A DNA stretch of 64,000 bases from Georgfuchsia toluolica. GTDB taxonomy: Bacteria; Pseudomonadota; Gammaproteobacteria; Burkholderiales; Rhodocyclaceae. A program made the translations under genes and the position numbers. The stretch covers positions 2,790,001-2,854,000 of the forward strand of contig NZ_CAJQUM010000001.1 in assembly GCF_907163265.1 (NCBI RefSeq), in the 5' to 3' direction. Positions 8,880-17,231 of this stretch are shown piece by piece; within the stretch, counting starts at the first letter, position 1, and each line of letters starts with the position of its first letter. The notes below the pieces were generated by a model, which did no database searches, had not been told where the DNA came from, and saw only the letters and a list, made by a program, of their open reading frames with translations.

Positions 8880-9179
8880 ATGGCGAGAAATCTGTTGCCC
8901 GCAATATCTTTGCTGCTGGTGCTCGGTTGTGCCGGTAGTGATGCACAAAGACAACGGCTACCGCTCGATCGGCAATTGCTGCCGGACGCCCAGGGTGTGG
9001 TCTACGATGCGCCAACCGAGCAAACCCCACAGCATCCGGCGCAGTATTGCATTACTACCGGCGGCTCTTGTGCCTTGGCTACGTCGTCGGAAACCGGCTT
9101 GTCCTGCACCTGCGATTCGAGCAATCCCAAGTACAGCTATGGCGGCCGTACCGGCAGCATCCAACCGCAATCAAAATAG
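8880..9179 (+). CDS. Small predicted lipoprotein, Cys-rich
   Basis: 99 residues from the ATG at 8880 (an earlier in-frame start at 8832 would put extra residues before the signal). The N-terminus MARNLLPAISLLLVLGCAGS is a textbook lipoprotein signal peptide with lipobox LVLGC, so the mature protein would be lipid-anchored at Cys17. The mature part has four further cysteines in CITTGGSC ... SCTC near the C-terminus and no recognised domain. It lies alone between a dehydrogenase remnant and a convergent acyl-CoA dehydrogenase. Signal peptide confident, function unknown. Confidence 0.6.
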   Translation: MARNLLPAISLLLVLGCAGSDAQRQRLPLDRQLLPDAQGVVYDAPTEQTPQHPAQYCITTGGSCALATSSETGLSCTCDSSNPKYSYGGRTGSIQPQSK

Positions 9180-9450
9180 GCTCTGGGCACCCTGAAACCC
9201 GTGCAGAAGGGCTGTGCATCGTCAAAGTTAGAGCGCTGTCAGTATCATAGTTGCGGCGTAACTCTGACGATAAAAGCCTAAATCACAAGGATTTAGTGGG
9301 GAGACGACTATGGTGAACCCTGGCAGACATGTCTGCGCGGCCCATTTCTTTGTCACGCGCTATTTATTTCCAAACAGGCTTTTGGTGCGATCTGGCAACC
9401 AGTAACGTCAATCGTTCCCATCATATTTGCTATTCACCGGACAAGTCCTC

Positions 9451-10620
9451 CTAGTCAAGGCACAATTCCGCGGCTTGCTTGACATTCAACGATGACTCGT
9501 TTTCCAGATCAATAAGCCTATCAATCTGATAATTCGGATCGCCGAGTAATGTTTGAATCATCAGCAACCGCTTGTGATACCCCCCCACGGCGAGTTCTTC
9601 AGTCATGCCCATGGCCCCGTGAAGTTGAATCGCTGCATGTCCCATGCGCAAGCCTGCTTCGGCGATGAATGCCTTGGCTGCGGCTACGTTCTGGTGCCGA
9701 TCTGGTGATTCGCTTGCAATGCTGCTTGAGGCGAGCAATGCCATGCTCCTGGCCTGTTCGAGGTCCATGTAGCAATCGACCATGTGATGCTGGATGACCT
9801 GAAAGCTTCCGATGGTTTTCCCAAATTGCTTACGCTGCTGAACATAATCAAGTGTCATGTCAAACAAGACCTGCATGCAACCATATGCTTCCGCGCAGAG
9901 ACCCGCTGTGGCCTCGGTCAGTACGTTTTTCAGCGCGGCCTGGGCCGCCTTGCCTTCGGCGAGCACATGGTCCCGTGGTACTGTGACGTTATGCAATCGG
10001 AGATCGCAAGCTGGTTGACCATCGACAGTGCGGTAAGAATCAATTTGCATCCCGGCTTGATCGGCGTCCAGAAGAAACAGGAAGCTGTCCTGTTCGCCTG
10101 CTGCCCCAGCAGCGCTGACAACGAATCGGTCGGCGCTTTGACCGTGGATGACCAGTCGTTTTCCGCCATTGACAACAAATCCATTTCCTTGCGGCTGAGC
10201 ACGCGTTTTCTGGCTTCTCTTTCCAAATCGAGAACCCGAGTCTTCATGGGCGAAAGCAAGCAACAGGCGGCCCTCAATGAGTGGGGCCAAACAGGTTGCT
10301 CGCTGAGCCTTGGTTCCTGCGTGCTTGATCAGACCGCCGCTCAGCATTACGCTTGAAAGGAAGGGCTCGACGATCAGTCCTCTGCCGAACCATTCCATAA
10401 CTAGCGCGGTGTAAGCGAAATCTAAGTTAAGACCGCCAAATTCCTCCGCAAATGGCAGACCCAGCAAGCCCATATTGGCAAAGAATTGCCAGTGATTCCT
10501 GGAAAACCCCAATTCTGACGCAAGTATCTGCCTGCGCTTCGGATATTCGTAGTTATTTTGAATGAACCGCTCGAGCGAATCGACGATTCTTTTCTGGTCT
10601 TCGTTTAGCGTAAAGTTCAT
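9451..10620 (-). CDS. Acyl-CoA dehydrogenase, small-subunit (PimD-like) type
   Basis: 389 residues from the ATG at 10620 (MNFTLNEDQKRIVDSLERF); a TTG at 10635 is less likely. The C-terminal half has the RKQFGKTIGSFQVIQHHMVD and IQLHGAMGMTEELAVGGYHKR motifs of acyl-CoA dehydrogenases, but the C-terminal catalytic Glu position is not occupied. The central FAD-binding part is divergent (AHEDSGSRFG instead of the usual TEPxAGSD). This is typical of the small partner in heterotetrameric acyl-CoA dehydrogenases, which would pair with a large subunit such as the product of 4807-5988. Last gene of a four-gene minus-strand operon, 24 bases after the CoA ligase. Confidence 0.85.
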   Translation of the reverse strand: MNFTLNEDQKRIVDSLERFIQNNYEYPKRRQILASELGFSRNHWQFFANMGLLGLPFAEEFGGLNLDFAYTALVMEWFGRGLIVEPFLSSVMLSGGLIKHAGTKAQRATCLAPLIEGRLLLAFAHEDSGSRFGKRSQKTRAQPQGNGFVVNGGKRLVIHGQSADRFVVSAAGAAGEQDSFLFLLDADQAGMQIDSYRTVDGQPACDLRLHNVTVPRDHVLAEGKAAQAALKNVLTEATAGLCAEAYGCMQVLFDMTLDYVQQRKQFGKTIGSFQVIQHHMVDCYMDLEQARSMALLASSSIASESPDRHQNVAAAKAFIAEAGLRMGHAAIQLHGAMGMTEELAVGGYHKRLLMIQTLLGDPNYQIDRLIDLENESSLNVKQAAELCLD

Positions 10621-10644
10621 GGGATCACAGCTCAATAGTGGTTG

Positions 10645-12309
10645 TCAGTAAGCTGCCGATGCGGCATTAGAGAGTTTCTGATGAATCAAATCGCGCAGTT
10701 CGTTCTTCTTGATTTTGCCTGAAGCTGTTCGGGGAAACTCGGACATAACCTCGACACGCTCAGGCCACTTTTGTTTGGCAAGGCCGGCTGCGTTACAGGC
10801 GGCTACCAGCGCTTCAAGCGTTGGGGGTGCCTGACCATCCGATGGAATGACACAGGCGCAGACTCCCTCACCCAAGCGAGCATGGGGCATCGAGACAACA
10901 GCTACCTCACGCACCGACGAATGATCATAGAGAACATCTTCGACTTCTTTGGCGCTGATATTTTCGCCGCCGCGAATGATCAAATCCTTCTTGCGCCCGC
11001 TAATTACAATGCCACCTTCTGGCGTAAGGTGGCCGAGGTCTCCCGTCCGAAAGTAACCAGCGTTATCGAAGGCGTCGGCATTATGTTCGGAATCCGCATA
11101 ACACAGAAACATGCTGGGACCACGCGTCAGTATCTCGCCTTCCTGACCCATGGCGACTTCGCCCCCTTGTCCGTCAACAACCTTGACTTGATAGCCGATC
11201 ACCTTTCCATCGGTATGGGCTGCCAGACTGGTTTCTCCCTTCCCCACGAATCCCAGGGTGACCAATGGTGTTTCCGTGCTGCCGTAGACGCGAAAGGCGC
11301 GACATCTCGATAAAGAAAGCCCGACGCGTACAATCAATTCCGGTGGTACCGTAGCGCCGCCACAAGCATACAGGCGCATGCTCGGCAATTTGTCGTTGTT
11401 TCTATTTGCTGCGTCAATGAGTTCCTCCAGAAACGGGGTAGCTCCTACTGAAACTGTCGCCTTGACCTGCCGAATGTAGACAAGTGCAGCATCTGCATTC
11501 CATTTTTCCATCAGAGCGCACTTAATACCGCTGGAGAAAGGTAGTTCAAGCCCGAGTGCCAAGCCGGTAATATGAGTGACTGGCGAAGGCATTAGCATCA
11601 CATCATCTGCACAAAGATTCCAGTATCGAGCGGTGTTGTCGAGGAAGCAGCGCAACGAATTGTGGCTATGCAAAACACCTTTAGGGATACCGGTCGTTCC
11701 CGAAGTGTACATAATCAACTTAACTGAGTTTGGATCTACTGGGTGCTTCACCGTCTTGAGACCTCTTGCCGAGTCTAGCAGTGTGGTAAAGCTGTTGCCG
11801 CTTGCTATGATTGGGCGAACGTAAACAATGTCCTTCAAGTCCGGTAGCTTGCCTTTGAACTTCTCCAGCATCGCCCGATAGTCAACTCCGCGATAGTTAT
11901 CCAAAGTAAGGTGCAACCTGGAGCGCGAAGCGCGGAGAATAAATTGCAACTCCTTCGATCGGTAAATCGGAATGATCGGGCAAACCACGAGACCAAGATA
12001 AGCGCTGGCAATATTGATTGGTACAACTTCGCGCCAGTTCGGCAACTGAAAGCTCACGACGTCACCTTGGCGTAGACCTAAGCGTTGAAAGGCTGCAGCC
12101 AGTGCGAGCGCTTCTGTTATGACTTCGCCGAAACATAATGCATCGCCATCGTCCAGGAAGACAACCGGATCGTCGGGATGCATTTGCTCGTGATGAAAGG
12201 CCTCGTCGGCTACGGTCCTGTTCTTCCAAAGGCCCGAAGAAATCCATTCAGATTGATATTGAGTCCGATAGGCGCTTACTGCGTTAGGAACCTGCATGTC
12301 TATCTTCAT
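10645..12309 (-). CDS. AMP-forming acyl-CoA ligase (acyl-CoA synthetase)
   Basis: 554 residues of the ANL superfamily. ATP-binding loop YTSGTTGIPKG (near residue 201), YGSTET (A5 motif), GYFRTGDLG (A7), the hinge GRKKDLIIRGGENIS (A8) and the C-terminal catalytic Lys motif PRTASGKIKK (A10) are all present and intact. It activates a carboxylic acid to its CoA thioester via the acyl-adenylate. The closest functional type by eye is the FadD/cyclohexanecarboxylate-CoA ligase group, so the substrate may be a cyclic or side-chain acid. It sits 9 bases after the thiolase-like gene, same operon. Confidence 0.9.
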   Translation of the reverse strand: MKIDMQVPNAVSAYRTQYQSEWISSGLWKNRTVADEAFHHEQMHPDDPVVFLDDGDALCFGEVITEALALAAAFQRLGLRQGDVVSFQLPNWREVVPINIASAYLGLVVCPIIPIYRSKELQFILRASRSRLHLTLDNYRGVDYRAMLEKFKGKLPDLKDIVYVRPIIASGNSFTTLLDSARGLKTVKHPVDPNSVKLIMYTSGTTGIPKGVLHSHNSLRCFLDNTARYWNLCADDVMLMPSPVTHITGLALGLELPFSSGIKCALMEKWNADAALVYIRQVKATVSVGATPFLEELIDAANRNNDKLPSMRLYACGGATVPPELIVRVGLSLSRCRAFRVYGSTETPLVTLGFVGKGETSLAAHTDGKVIGYQVKVVDGQGGEVAMGQEGEILTRGPSMFLCYADSEHNADAFDNAGYFRTGDLGHLTPEGGIVISGRKKDLIIRGGENISAKEVEDVLYDHSSVREVAVVSMPHARLGEGVCACVIPSDGQAPPTLEALVAACNAAGLAKQKWPERVEVMSEFPRTASGKIKKNELRDLIHQKLSNAASAAY

Positions 12310-12318
12310 GGCGAGTGA

Positions 12319-13467
12319 TTAATCCGTGAGTATTTGTACGGCGCTGACCCCTGGCGCCCCATAGACTTGGCAATAGCCAACTTTGGGTTGGACGGATATC
12401 TGTCTGGTGCCTGCGTCACCGCGAATTTGTAAACAGACTTCGTACACCTGCCTCAATCCCGAGGCTCCGATTGGCTCACCATTGGCTATACAACCGCCGT
12501 CTGTGTTGATCGGTAACCGGCCCCCGATCTCGGTAATGCCTTCACGCAGCCATTTTTCCTGCTCGCCGTGTGCACACAATTGGTTTTCAGCCATGTGAAT
12601 TATTTCCGCACCTGACTCCGTATCTTGTACCTGGGCAATATTGACGTCCTCGGGACCAATGCCTGCCATTTCATAGGCTAGTTTGGAAGCCTCTACCGTA
12701 GGGCTTTCGGCCTGTTCAATCGGCTTTTCTGGACTCCAAACCTCGAATGAACCATAGTGCCGTGAGCGGAGAACGCTGGCGGCGATGCGAATAGCTTTGT
12801 TCGATGTATATCGCTTGGCCTTCTTTGCGTTGCAGATTACAAGCGCTGCACTACCTTTAGAAGGCGAGCAGAACATAAACTTGCGCAGAGGATGGTTCAG
12901 CATCTGCGAGTTAGCGATGTCATCGTAGCTCATTTCATTACGACGCCATGCATTGGGATTTCTTGCGCCGTTGCGGTACGCCTTCATAGCGACACGGATA
13001 AGGGCGTCTTCGGTGATACCATATTCATACATGTAGCGTTGAATCTTCATCGCGAAATACTGAGTCGTCAGTCCCAGCCCGATCTCGCTGTACCATCTGC
13101 CAAGCCCCCACTTTTCAAGGTCGAATGAAAAAGAGCCCGGCGGGTGGCTGTCAAATCCCACAACGACACCAACGTCGCACTGTCCGGACTTAATCGCATT
13201 GACTGCGCAAATGAGGGAACTGCCGCCAGTTGCACAACCGTTCGTCACATTGGTGAACGGAATGCCTGTCAGACCGAGCTTGTCGACCATGGTGTCGGCG
13301 TTACCACAGTCTAAGCTGCCTCCGTAGGCGCACTGAACGTCGCGCCACTCAATCCCCGCATCCTTAAGCGCCTCGCGAACAGCGAAGATTCCTTGATCGT
13401 AGCCCGTCACGCCAGGTGTTTGGCCGAACGGATGTATGCCTATACCAATTATGGCGACGTCCGTCAT
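12319..13467 (-). CDS. Thiolase-fold protein of the SCP-x/Ltp type lacking the active-site histidines; possible CoA-ester aldolase
   Basis: 382 residues with the SCP-x/lipid-transfer-protein thiolase fold. The nucleophile position is kept (NGCATGGSS, Cys78). Two histidines needed for thiolysis are not: the motif that normally reads ELHDCF is QVQDTE (residues 279-284, His to Gln) and GHPxGxxG is GEPIGASG (His to Glu331). The C-terminus VGYCQVYGAPG keeps a Cys (366) and adds Tyr365 and Tyr369. The start overlaps the stop of the DUF35 gene by 4 bases (ATGA). Thiolase-fold proteins coupled to DUF35 partners include true thiolases (BbsAB) and steroid side-chain retro-aldolases (Ltp2 with ChsH2-DUF35). 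The lost histidines favour an aldolase or other non-thiolytic reaction; this is inference. Confidence 0.85.
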   Translation of the reverse strand: MTDVAIIGIGIHPFGQTPGVTGYDQGIFAVREALKDAGIEWRDVQCAYGGSLDCGNADTMVDKLGLTGIPFTNVTNGCATGGSSLICAVNAIKSGQCDVGVVVGFDSHPPGSFSFDLEKWGLGRWYSEIGLGLTTQYFAMKIQRYMYEYGITEDALIRVAMKAYRNGARNPNAWRRNEMSYDDIANSQMLNHPLRKFMFCSPSKGSAALVICNAKKAKRYTSNKAIRIAASVLRSRHYGSFEVWSPEKPIEQAESPTVEASKLAYEMAGIGPEDVNIAQVQDTESGAEIIHMAENQLCAHGEQEKWLREGITEIGGRLPINTDGGCIANGEPIGASGLRQVYEVCLQIRGDAGTRQISVQPKVGYCQVYGAPGVSAVQILTD

Positions 13468-13931
13468 TTAGAATCCTTTCTGTCGGATGTTAGATCGGTC
13501 GCTGGCCGAAAGGCGAAGGACATGACTTTGATCCCTTGCGCATTCTTATTGAGTGGCAAAACGACCAGTTCCATCGGCATTCCGATATAAAGCAAGGCGG
13601 GATCATTGATGGTAAGCGGTGACTCAACACACACTTGGCCAGGCAACTCGATATAACCGACACCGAAAGGAACGAATTGCTCCTGTTGGTCCATACCCCT
13701 ATATGGAGGTGACTTGGGAGGAAATGCCTGTATCGTCCAGGTCCACAGCGTCCCCCTTTTTTCTAGTTCTATTTCTTCAACATTTTGGCTGCAGCATTTC
13801 GAGCAGGAACCCTGCCTGGGAAACTTCACGGCGCCGCAGTTTAGGCATTTGCTTCCAATCAGGTGGGGATCATCTGACGGCCAGGTAAATAGTCCTTCGG
13901 CAATCGGGGCTAGTTGAGCAAAGTTGTCCAT
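13464..13931 (-). CDS. DUF35 OB-fold, zinc-ribbon acyl-CoA-binding protein
   Basis: 155 residues. An N-terminal zinc ribbon is visible as CLNCGAVKFPRQGSCSKC (two CxxC pairs, residues ~29-46), followed by the OB-fold part with TLWTWTIQAFPPKSPPYRGMDQQ and FVPFGVGYIELPGQVCVESPL. DUF35 proteins bind thiolase-fold partners and help hold the CoA moiety. The 4-base overlap with the following thiolase-like gene indicates an obligate complex. First gene of the operon DUF35, thiolase-like, CoA ligase, acyl-CoA dehydrogenase; 222 bases after the AraC regulator gene on the same strand. Confidence 0.9.
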   Translation of the reverse strand: MDNFAQLAPIAEGLFTWPSDDPHLIGSKCLNCGAVKFPRQGSCSKCCSQNVEEIELEKRGTLWTWTIQAFPPKSPPYRGMDQQEQFVPFGVGYIELPGQVCVESPLTINDPALLYIGMPMELVVLPLNKNAQGIKVMSFAFRPATDLTSDRKDSK

Positions 13932-14153
13932 TGATACCTTTCGCGTAGCTTCCTTGGTGAGTAATATTCCTCGACGACTCAGAGTCCTATTACGAATATC
14001 GCTAGGTTTGCGACGTTATGCAAGTCCAGTGAAGGCGCAGTGATAGAAATCAAAGCCCTAAAACGAACGGCTAATTTGTCATTGCCCATGGTACTGCCAA
14101 CTGTTGTTCAGGGTGCAATGCTGATGTCCTATATTTCGCCTGCTGCATTGATG

Positions 14154-15032
14154 TCAGCTATAGTCACGTGCTGTTTTAGGTGTCATCTTGAATTGCCGCT
14201 TAAAAAGTCGCGACAGGTGAGCTTGGTCAGAAAAACCGCAGCAGCTAGCTATTTCTTTGAGCATTAGTTGGTTCGTGGCAAGGAGTTCTTTTGCACGACT
14301 GAGGCGACGAGATATTACATAGGTGTGGGGAGGGCACCCGAATCTTTGTTTGAACAGACGCGCAAAGTAGTAAGGGCTAATCTTTACCAACGCTGCGAGG
14401 TCGTCGAGAGACAAATCCCCACTCAAGTTGCCTTCAATGTAATCCGCCACACTTTTTGCCTGCATGGGCGAAAGCCCTCCCTTGATCCGAGGAAACCTAA
14501 ATGATATTTTGGAATATTTGCGCAGTAGATGTACGCATAGTTGGTTAGTAAGCGCTTCCGTAAACAACTTCTCACCAATTTCTGAGGAATTGGCTTCACA
14601 TTCGAGTGCATTAACAATATATTGAACTGTCGGATCGCGAATTTGAAGTTGATTGAATAGTAGTGAACATTCAATATCCCGATCAAATACTTCCGTGGCA
14701 ATTCTGGAGAGAAAAGCTGGGCTAATATGTATATCGGTATTCTCGATTGGACTCGACCATTCCCATTGGGATTCTGTTGCTTGATTCAGAAGCGAAAAGT
14801 CCCCCTGACACAGCGTTTCCGACAGCCACCTGTTATCAATTCGCTGCTTTATCTTTGAAGTCCGATGATACGCAATAAGCAAGTGATTACGAAGGGGCGA
14901 GAGTGATCCCCTCCAAGGGCCGTACTGATAGCAACTTAGTTCTACTCCACCCGCTGCGGGCTGCTGCCGAGGAATGACCAATTTACCTGGAATCCTCCGA
15001 TGCAAGTCATCTGGACTAAGTAATCCATTCAT
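14154..15032 (-). CDS. AraC family transcriptional regulator
   Basis: 292 residues from the ATG at 15032, chosen because AGGAGG lies about 15 bases upstream; the frame extends upstream without a better start. The C-terminal ~100 residues form the two-helix-turn-helix AraC DNA-binding domain: GDLSLDDLAALVKISPYYF, ARLFKQRFGCPPHTYVISRR, LKEIASCCGFSDQAHLSRLF and KRQFKMTPKTARDY. The N-terminal domain is the usual variable effector domain. It directly precedes the DUF35/thiolase/ligase/dehydrogenase operon on the same strand, which it probably controls. Confidence 0.9.
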   Translation of the reverse strand: MNGLLSPDDLHRRIPGKLVIPRQQPAAGGVELSCYQYGPWRGSLSPLRNHLLIAYHRTSKIKQRIDNRWLSETLCQGDFSLLNQATESQWEWSSPIENTDIHISPAFLSRIATEVFDRDIECSLLFNQLQIRDPTVQYIVNALECEANSSEIGEKLFTEALTNQLCVHLLRKYSKISFRFPRIKGGLSPMQAKSVADYIEGNLSGDLSLDDLAALVKISPYYFARLFKQRFGCPPHTYVISRRLSRAKELLATNQLMLKEIASCCGFSDQAHLSRLFKRQFKMTPKTARDYS

Positions 15033-15312
15033 ATGTTCTTCCTTCCTCCTAAGTCGAACGGCAAAATACGGGTTTTTTAAAATCACCCGTTACACTTCCA
15101 ATCATAATCAACAGAAATTGCGAAATATATTTAAGAGTGATCCACCTCCAAGAAAATTCGGTTTCTGACTCGAGTGCTGGTCGAGCATGGCTATCGCTTA
15201 CCGCGCTATCCAAATTTCGGTGACCGCCCCCACCACGATTAAGACAACCTCGCCGATGAACTTTGGCCGACGACCGTATGGCAGAATTGGTGACCGAAGC
15301 CAATTTAGCTCG

Positions 15313-15403
15313 AATCGGAAGGATTGTGAACCTGTCAAATTTCATAGGACGTAGTGATCTGGATAATCTGGTTTAAATCGGAAAGATTGCGAGCCTGGGA
15401 AAC
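15313..15403 (+). repeat. Imperfect direct repeat next to an IS remnant
   Basis: AATCGGAAGGATTGTGAACC begins at 15313 and AATCGGAAAGATTGCGAGCC at 15376, 63 bases apart (17 of 20 identical, all differences transitions). They lie just upstream of an IS110-type transposase remnant and may be part of a decayed mobile element end. Confidence 0.4.
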
Positions 15404-15439
15404 CTGTCAGCAGGGACAATCCATTGAAATCACCAAGGT

Positions 15440-15586
15440 TGCTTGGAAGGCACAAGTGCGCTTTGCCATCGTTTCCTCTAGCTGCGCTACCGCGGCATGC
15501 ATCAGAACAGTACGTGCGCCGCTTTCGCCCGCGAACTGGTCGGTTTCGTCTGGGAAATCGGCCGAAGCATGACGCCGCGTACTTAA
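15440..15586 (+). pseudogene. C-terminal remnant of an IS110-family transposase
   Basis: One frame reads (GTSALCHRF)L-stop-LRYRGMHQNSTCAAFARELVGFVWEIGRSM-TPRT-stop, ending at 15584-15586. The AFARELVGFVWEI segment matches the conserved C-terminus of IS110/IS116/IS902 transposases (typically ARELAGFMWAI). An internal stop and the absence of the N-terminal DEDD catalytic region show that it is a decayed fragment. It sits at the boundary between the lower-G+C accessory region and the core-like region. Confidence 0.5.
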
Positions 15587-15690
15587 ACATTCCCAACCAC
15601 ACATAAGCGAAAAGAGAAGATCACCGACATTTCTCATCGCACTGTTCCCTACTGGCCTTAAGGGGCCAAGGCGACGCCGTAGGAAACAAA

Positions 15691-15783
15691 GACCCGCGCT
15701 ATCGCCCGGCGCCCATGCTCAAGGAAATGGTCGCGGCCGGTTACTACAGCCGCAAGAGCGGGCGCGACTTTTACCATTATTGA
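15691..15783 (+). pseudogene. Duplicated 3' end of a 3-hydroxybutyryl-CoA dehydrogenase gene
   Basis: Encodes [20 protein letters not shown] then [10 protein letters not shown]-stop, almost identical in DNA and protein to the last 30 codons of the intact gene ending at 24637 ([30 protein letters not shown]). Nothing upstream resembles the rest of the gene. It is a leftover of a duplicated or replaced copy, at the junction of the accessory region. Confidence 0.85.
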
Positions 15784-15908
15784 TTTGTCCAGCGATCACC
15801 GGGCGCAAGGATCCGCTGCCTGATGCCGCTGACCGGGTTCAGGTCAGGGCAAGCTGAAGCATCTGGAGCGCTAGGGCGGCACTGATGGCAGGCGCAACGC
15901 GTTTGTCA

Positions 15909-17009
15909 TCAGTGCATATTTGTATTTTTGCGTGTCGTTTTTTTGCTCGCGAGACGATTGCGATATGTCGTGGGCGCGACCCCGGTCCAGGCCTGGAATG
16001 CACGGAAAAACGTGGAGGGTTCCGAGAAGCCGAGACTTGCCGCGATCTTCGAAATTGGCAAGCCGGATTTTTCTATTTGGGACAAAGCCATATCCCTGCG
16101 CAATGCATCCTTGATTCCACGAAAGCTGGAGTCTTCTTCCTGCAGCCGTCGATGCAACGTGCGCGGCGACAAGTTGAGCTTGTGCGCTATGTCGCCCAGC
16201 GTGATGGGTTCCGGGAATGCCTGGGCGAGCAGGTTGCGAACCTGGTGAACCATCTCCCGGTCGCGGCGGTAGAGCATGGCAATTTTTCCCGGTGCGCCTT
16301 CAAGAAATCCCTCCAGCGCATCGTCATCGCGCCGAATTGGCAAATCAAGCAAATTGGCCTTCATGCTCGCGATCAGTTTTTGTCCGCCAAACATCGAACA
16401 AGGCGTATAGATCAGGTCATAGTCGGCGGCATAGGCAGGACGGGAATAGGGAAAGCGTACCGAACCGAGATGCAGTTCCCGCCCGACCAGCCAGCAGGCT
16501 AGTCCATGCAGCAGGCGCAACAGCCATTCAAAGGCGAACATCCGGCAAGAATCGTCGGCGTTCAGGCTCAGCGGCCGGGTTTCGGCGATCTCGATTCCTG
16601 CTGTGCCGCGGTTGCGCGTAATAGTGACTTTGAGGTCGGGCAATACCAGATGCAGAAAACGGGAGCCTCGATCCAGCGCTTCCGCCAATGTTTTGCTGGA
16701 AACCATGCTGCGACAAAGAAATTCAAAAGTTCCAACCGGCAGCGGCTTTGAGAAAAGCGAGAAACCCTCATCGCCAAGTTGCTGCACGAGTGCGTTGTAG
16801 AGGGCAGCATAATTTTTCAGCGGCACGCGGCCTTCGGGGTTGGACAGCGCAGCGGAGTCGATTCCTGACGCCTTGAGCAAGTCGTTGGACTCGATATGGT
16901 GGGAGGCCAATCCGGATAGCATGCCGTTTACAAACCCAATGGCTACCGTTGCACGATGGCGATTGCGTGGCATGGTGGTGGTTGCTTTGCGTATGAGTTT
17001 CCCCCTCAT
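15909..17009 (-). CDS. AraC family regulator with arabinose-binding-like sensor domain (OruR-like type)
   Basis: 366 residues. The N-terminal ~220 residues match the AraC-type ligand-binding domain seen in OruR/VirS-like regulators (FVNGMLSGLASHHIESNDLL, EGRVPLKNYAALYNALVQQL, GTFEFLCRSMVSSKTLAEAL). The C-terminal HTH domain is intact: PITLGDIAHKLNLSPRTLHR, ISKIAASLGFSEPSTFFRAF, WTGVAPTTYR. A second ATG at codon 13 is possible. The gene is divergent from icmF with 222 bases between them, which contain a 15-base direct repeat that may be its operator. It probably controls the icmF-thiolase-dehydrogenase module. Confidence 0.88.
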   Translation of the reverse strand: MRGKLIRKATTTMPRNRHRATVAIGFVNGMLSGLASHHIESNDLLKASGIDSAALSNPEGRVPLKNYAALYNALVQQLGDEGFSLFSKPLPVGTFEFLCRSMVSSKTLAEALDRGSRFLHLVLPDLKVTITRNRGTAGIEIAETRPLSLNADDSCRMFAFEWLLRLLHGLACWLVGRELHLGSVRFPYSRPAYAADYDLIYTPCSMFGGQKLIASMKANLLDLPIRRDDDALEGFLEGAPGKIAMLYRRDREMVHQVRNLLAQAFPEPITLGDIAHKLNLSPRTLHRRLQEEDSSFRGIKDALRRDMALSQIEKSGLPISKIAASLGFSEPSTFFRAFQAWTGVAPTTYRNRLASKKTTRKNTNMH

Positions 17010-17053
17010 TGACGCAGGTCCTCAAAAGGTTATAACTGCTCGGAAAGCTAGTT

Positions 17054-17178
17054 TGGCGGATTTTGCACGATTATCGTCATTTTGGGCAATGGTATTGAGC
17101 CGGGGAAATGCCTAGCATCTGCTGATCAATTATCAACAGCAAGGTGTTTTTCATTTAACTTGGTGGCGGATTTTGCAC
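17054..17178 (+). promoter_or_regulatory. Pair of 15-base direct repeats in the AraC-icmF divergent promoter region
   Basis: TGGCGGATTTTGCAC occurs perfectly at 17054-17068 and 17164-17178, 110 bases apart, in the gap between the divergent regulator and icmF. AraC-family proteins often bind such same-orientation sites, sometimes at a distance. The downstream copy is 53 bases before the icmF start. Confidence 0.55.
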
Positions 17179-17231
17179 CTAAATACAGTTGAGGAACATA
17201 CCAGGCGCTTGACCGTACTGAGGAAATCCTG

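Noticed and set aside
15790-15900. Possible small RNA or attachment site between the hydroxyacyl-CoA dehydrogenase remnant and the AraC gene
   Set aside because: Some pairing (GACCGGGTTCAGGTC) but no consistent structure or known match.
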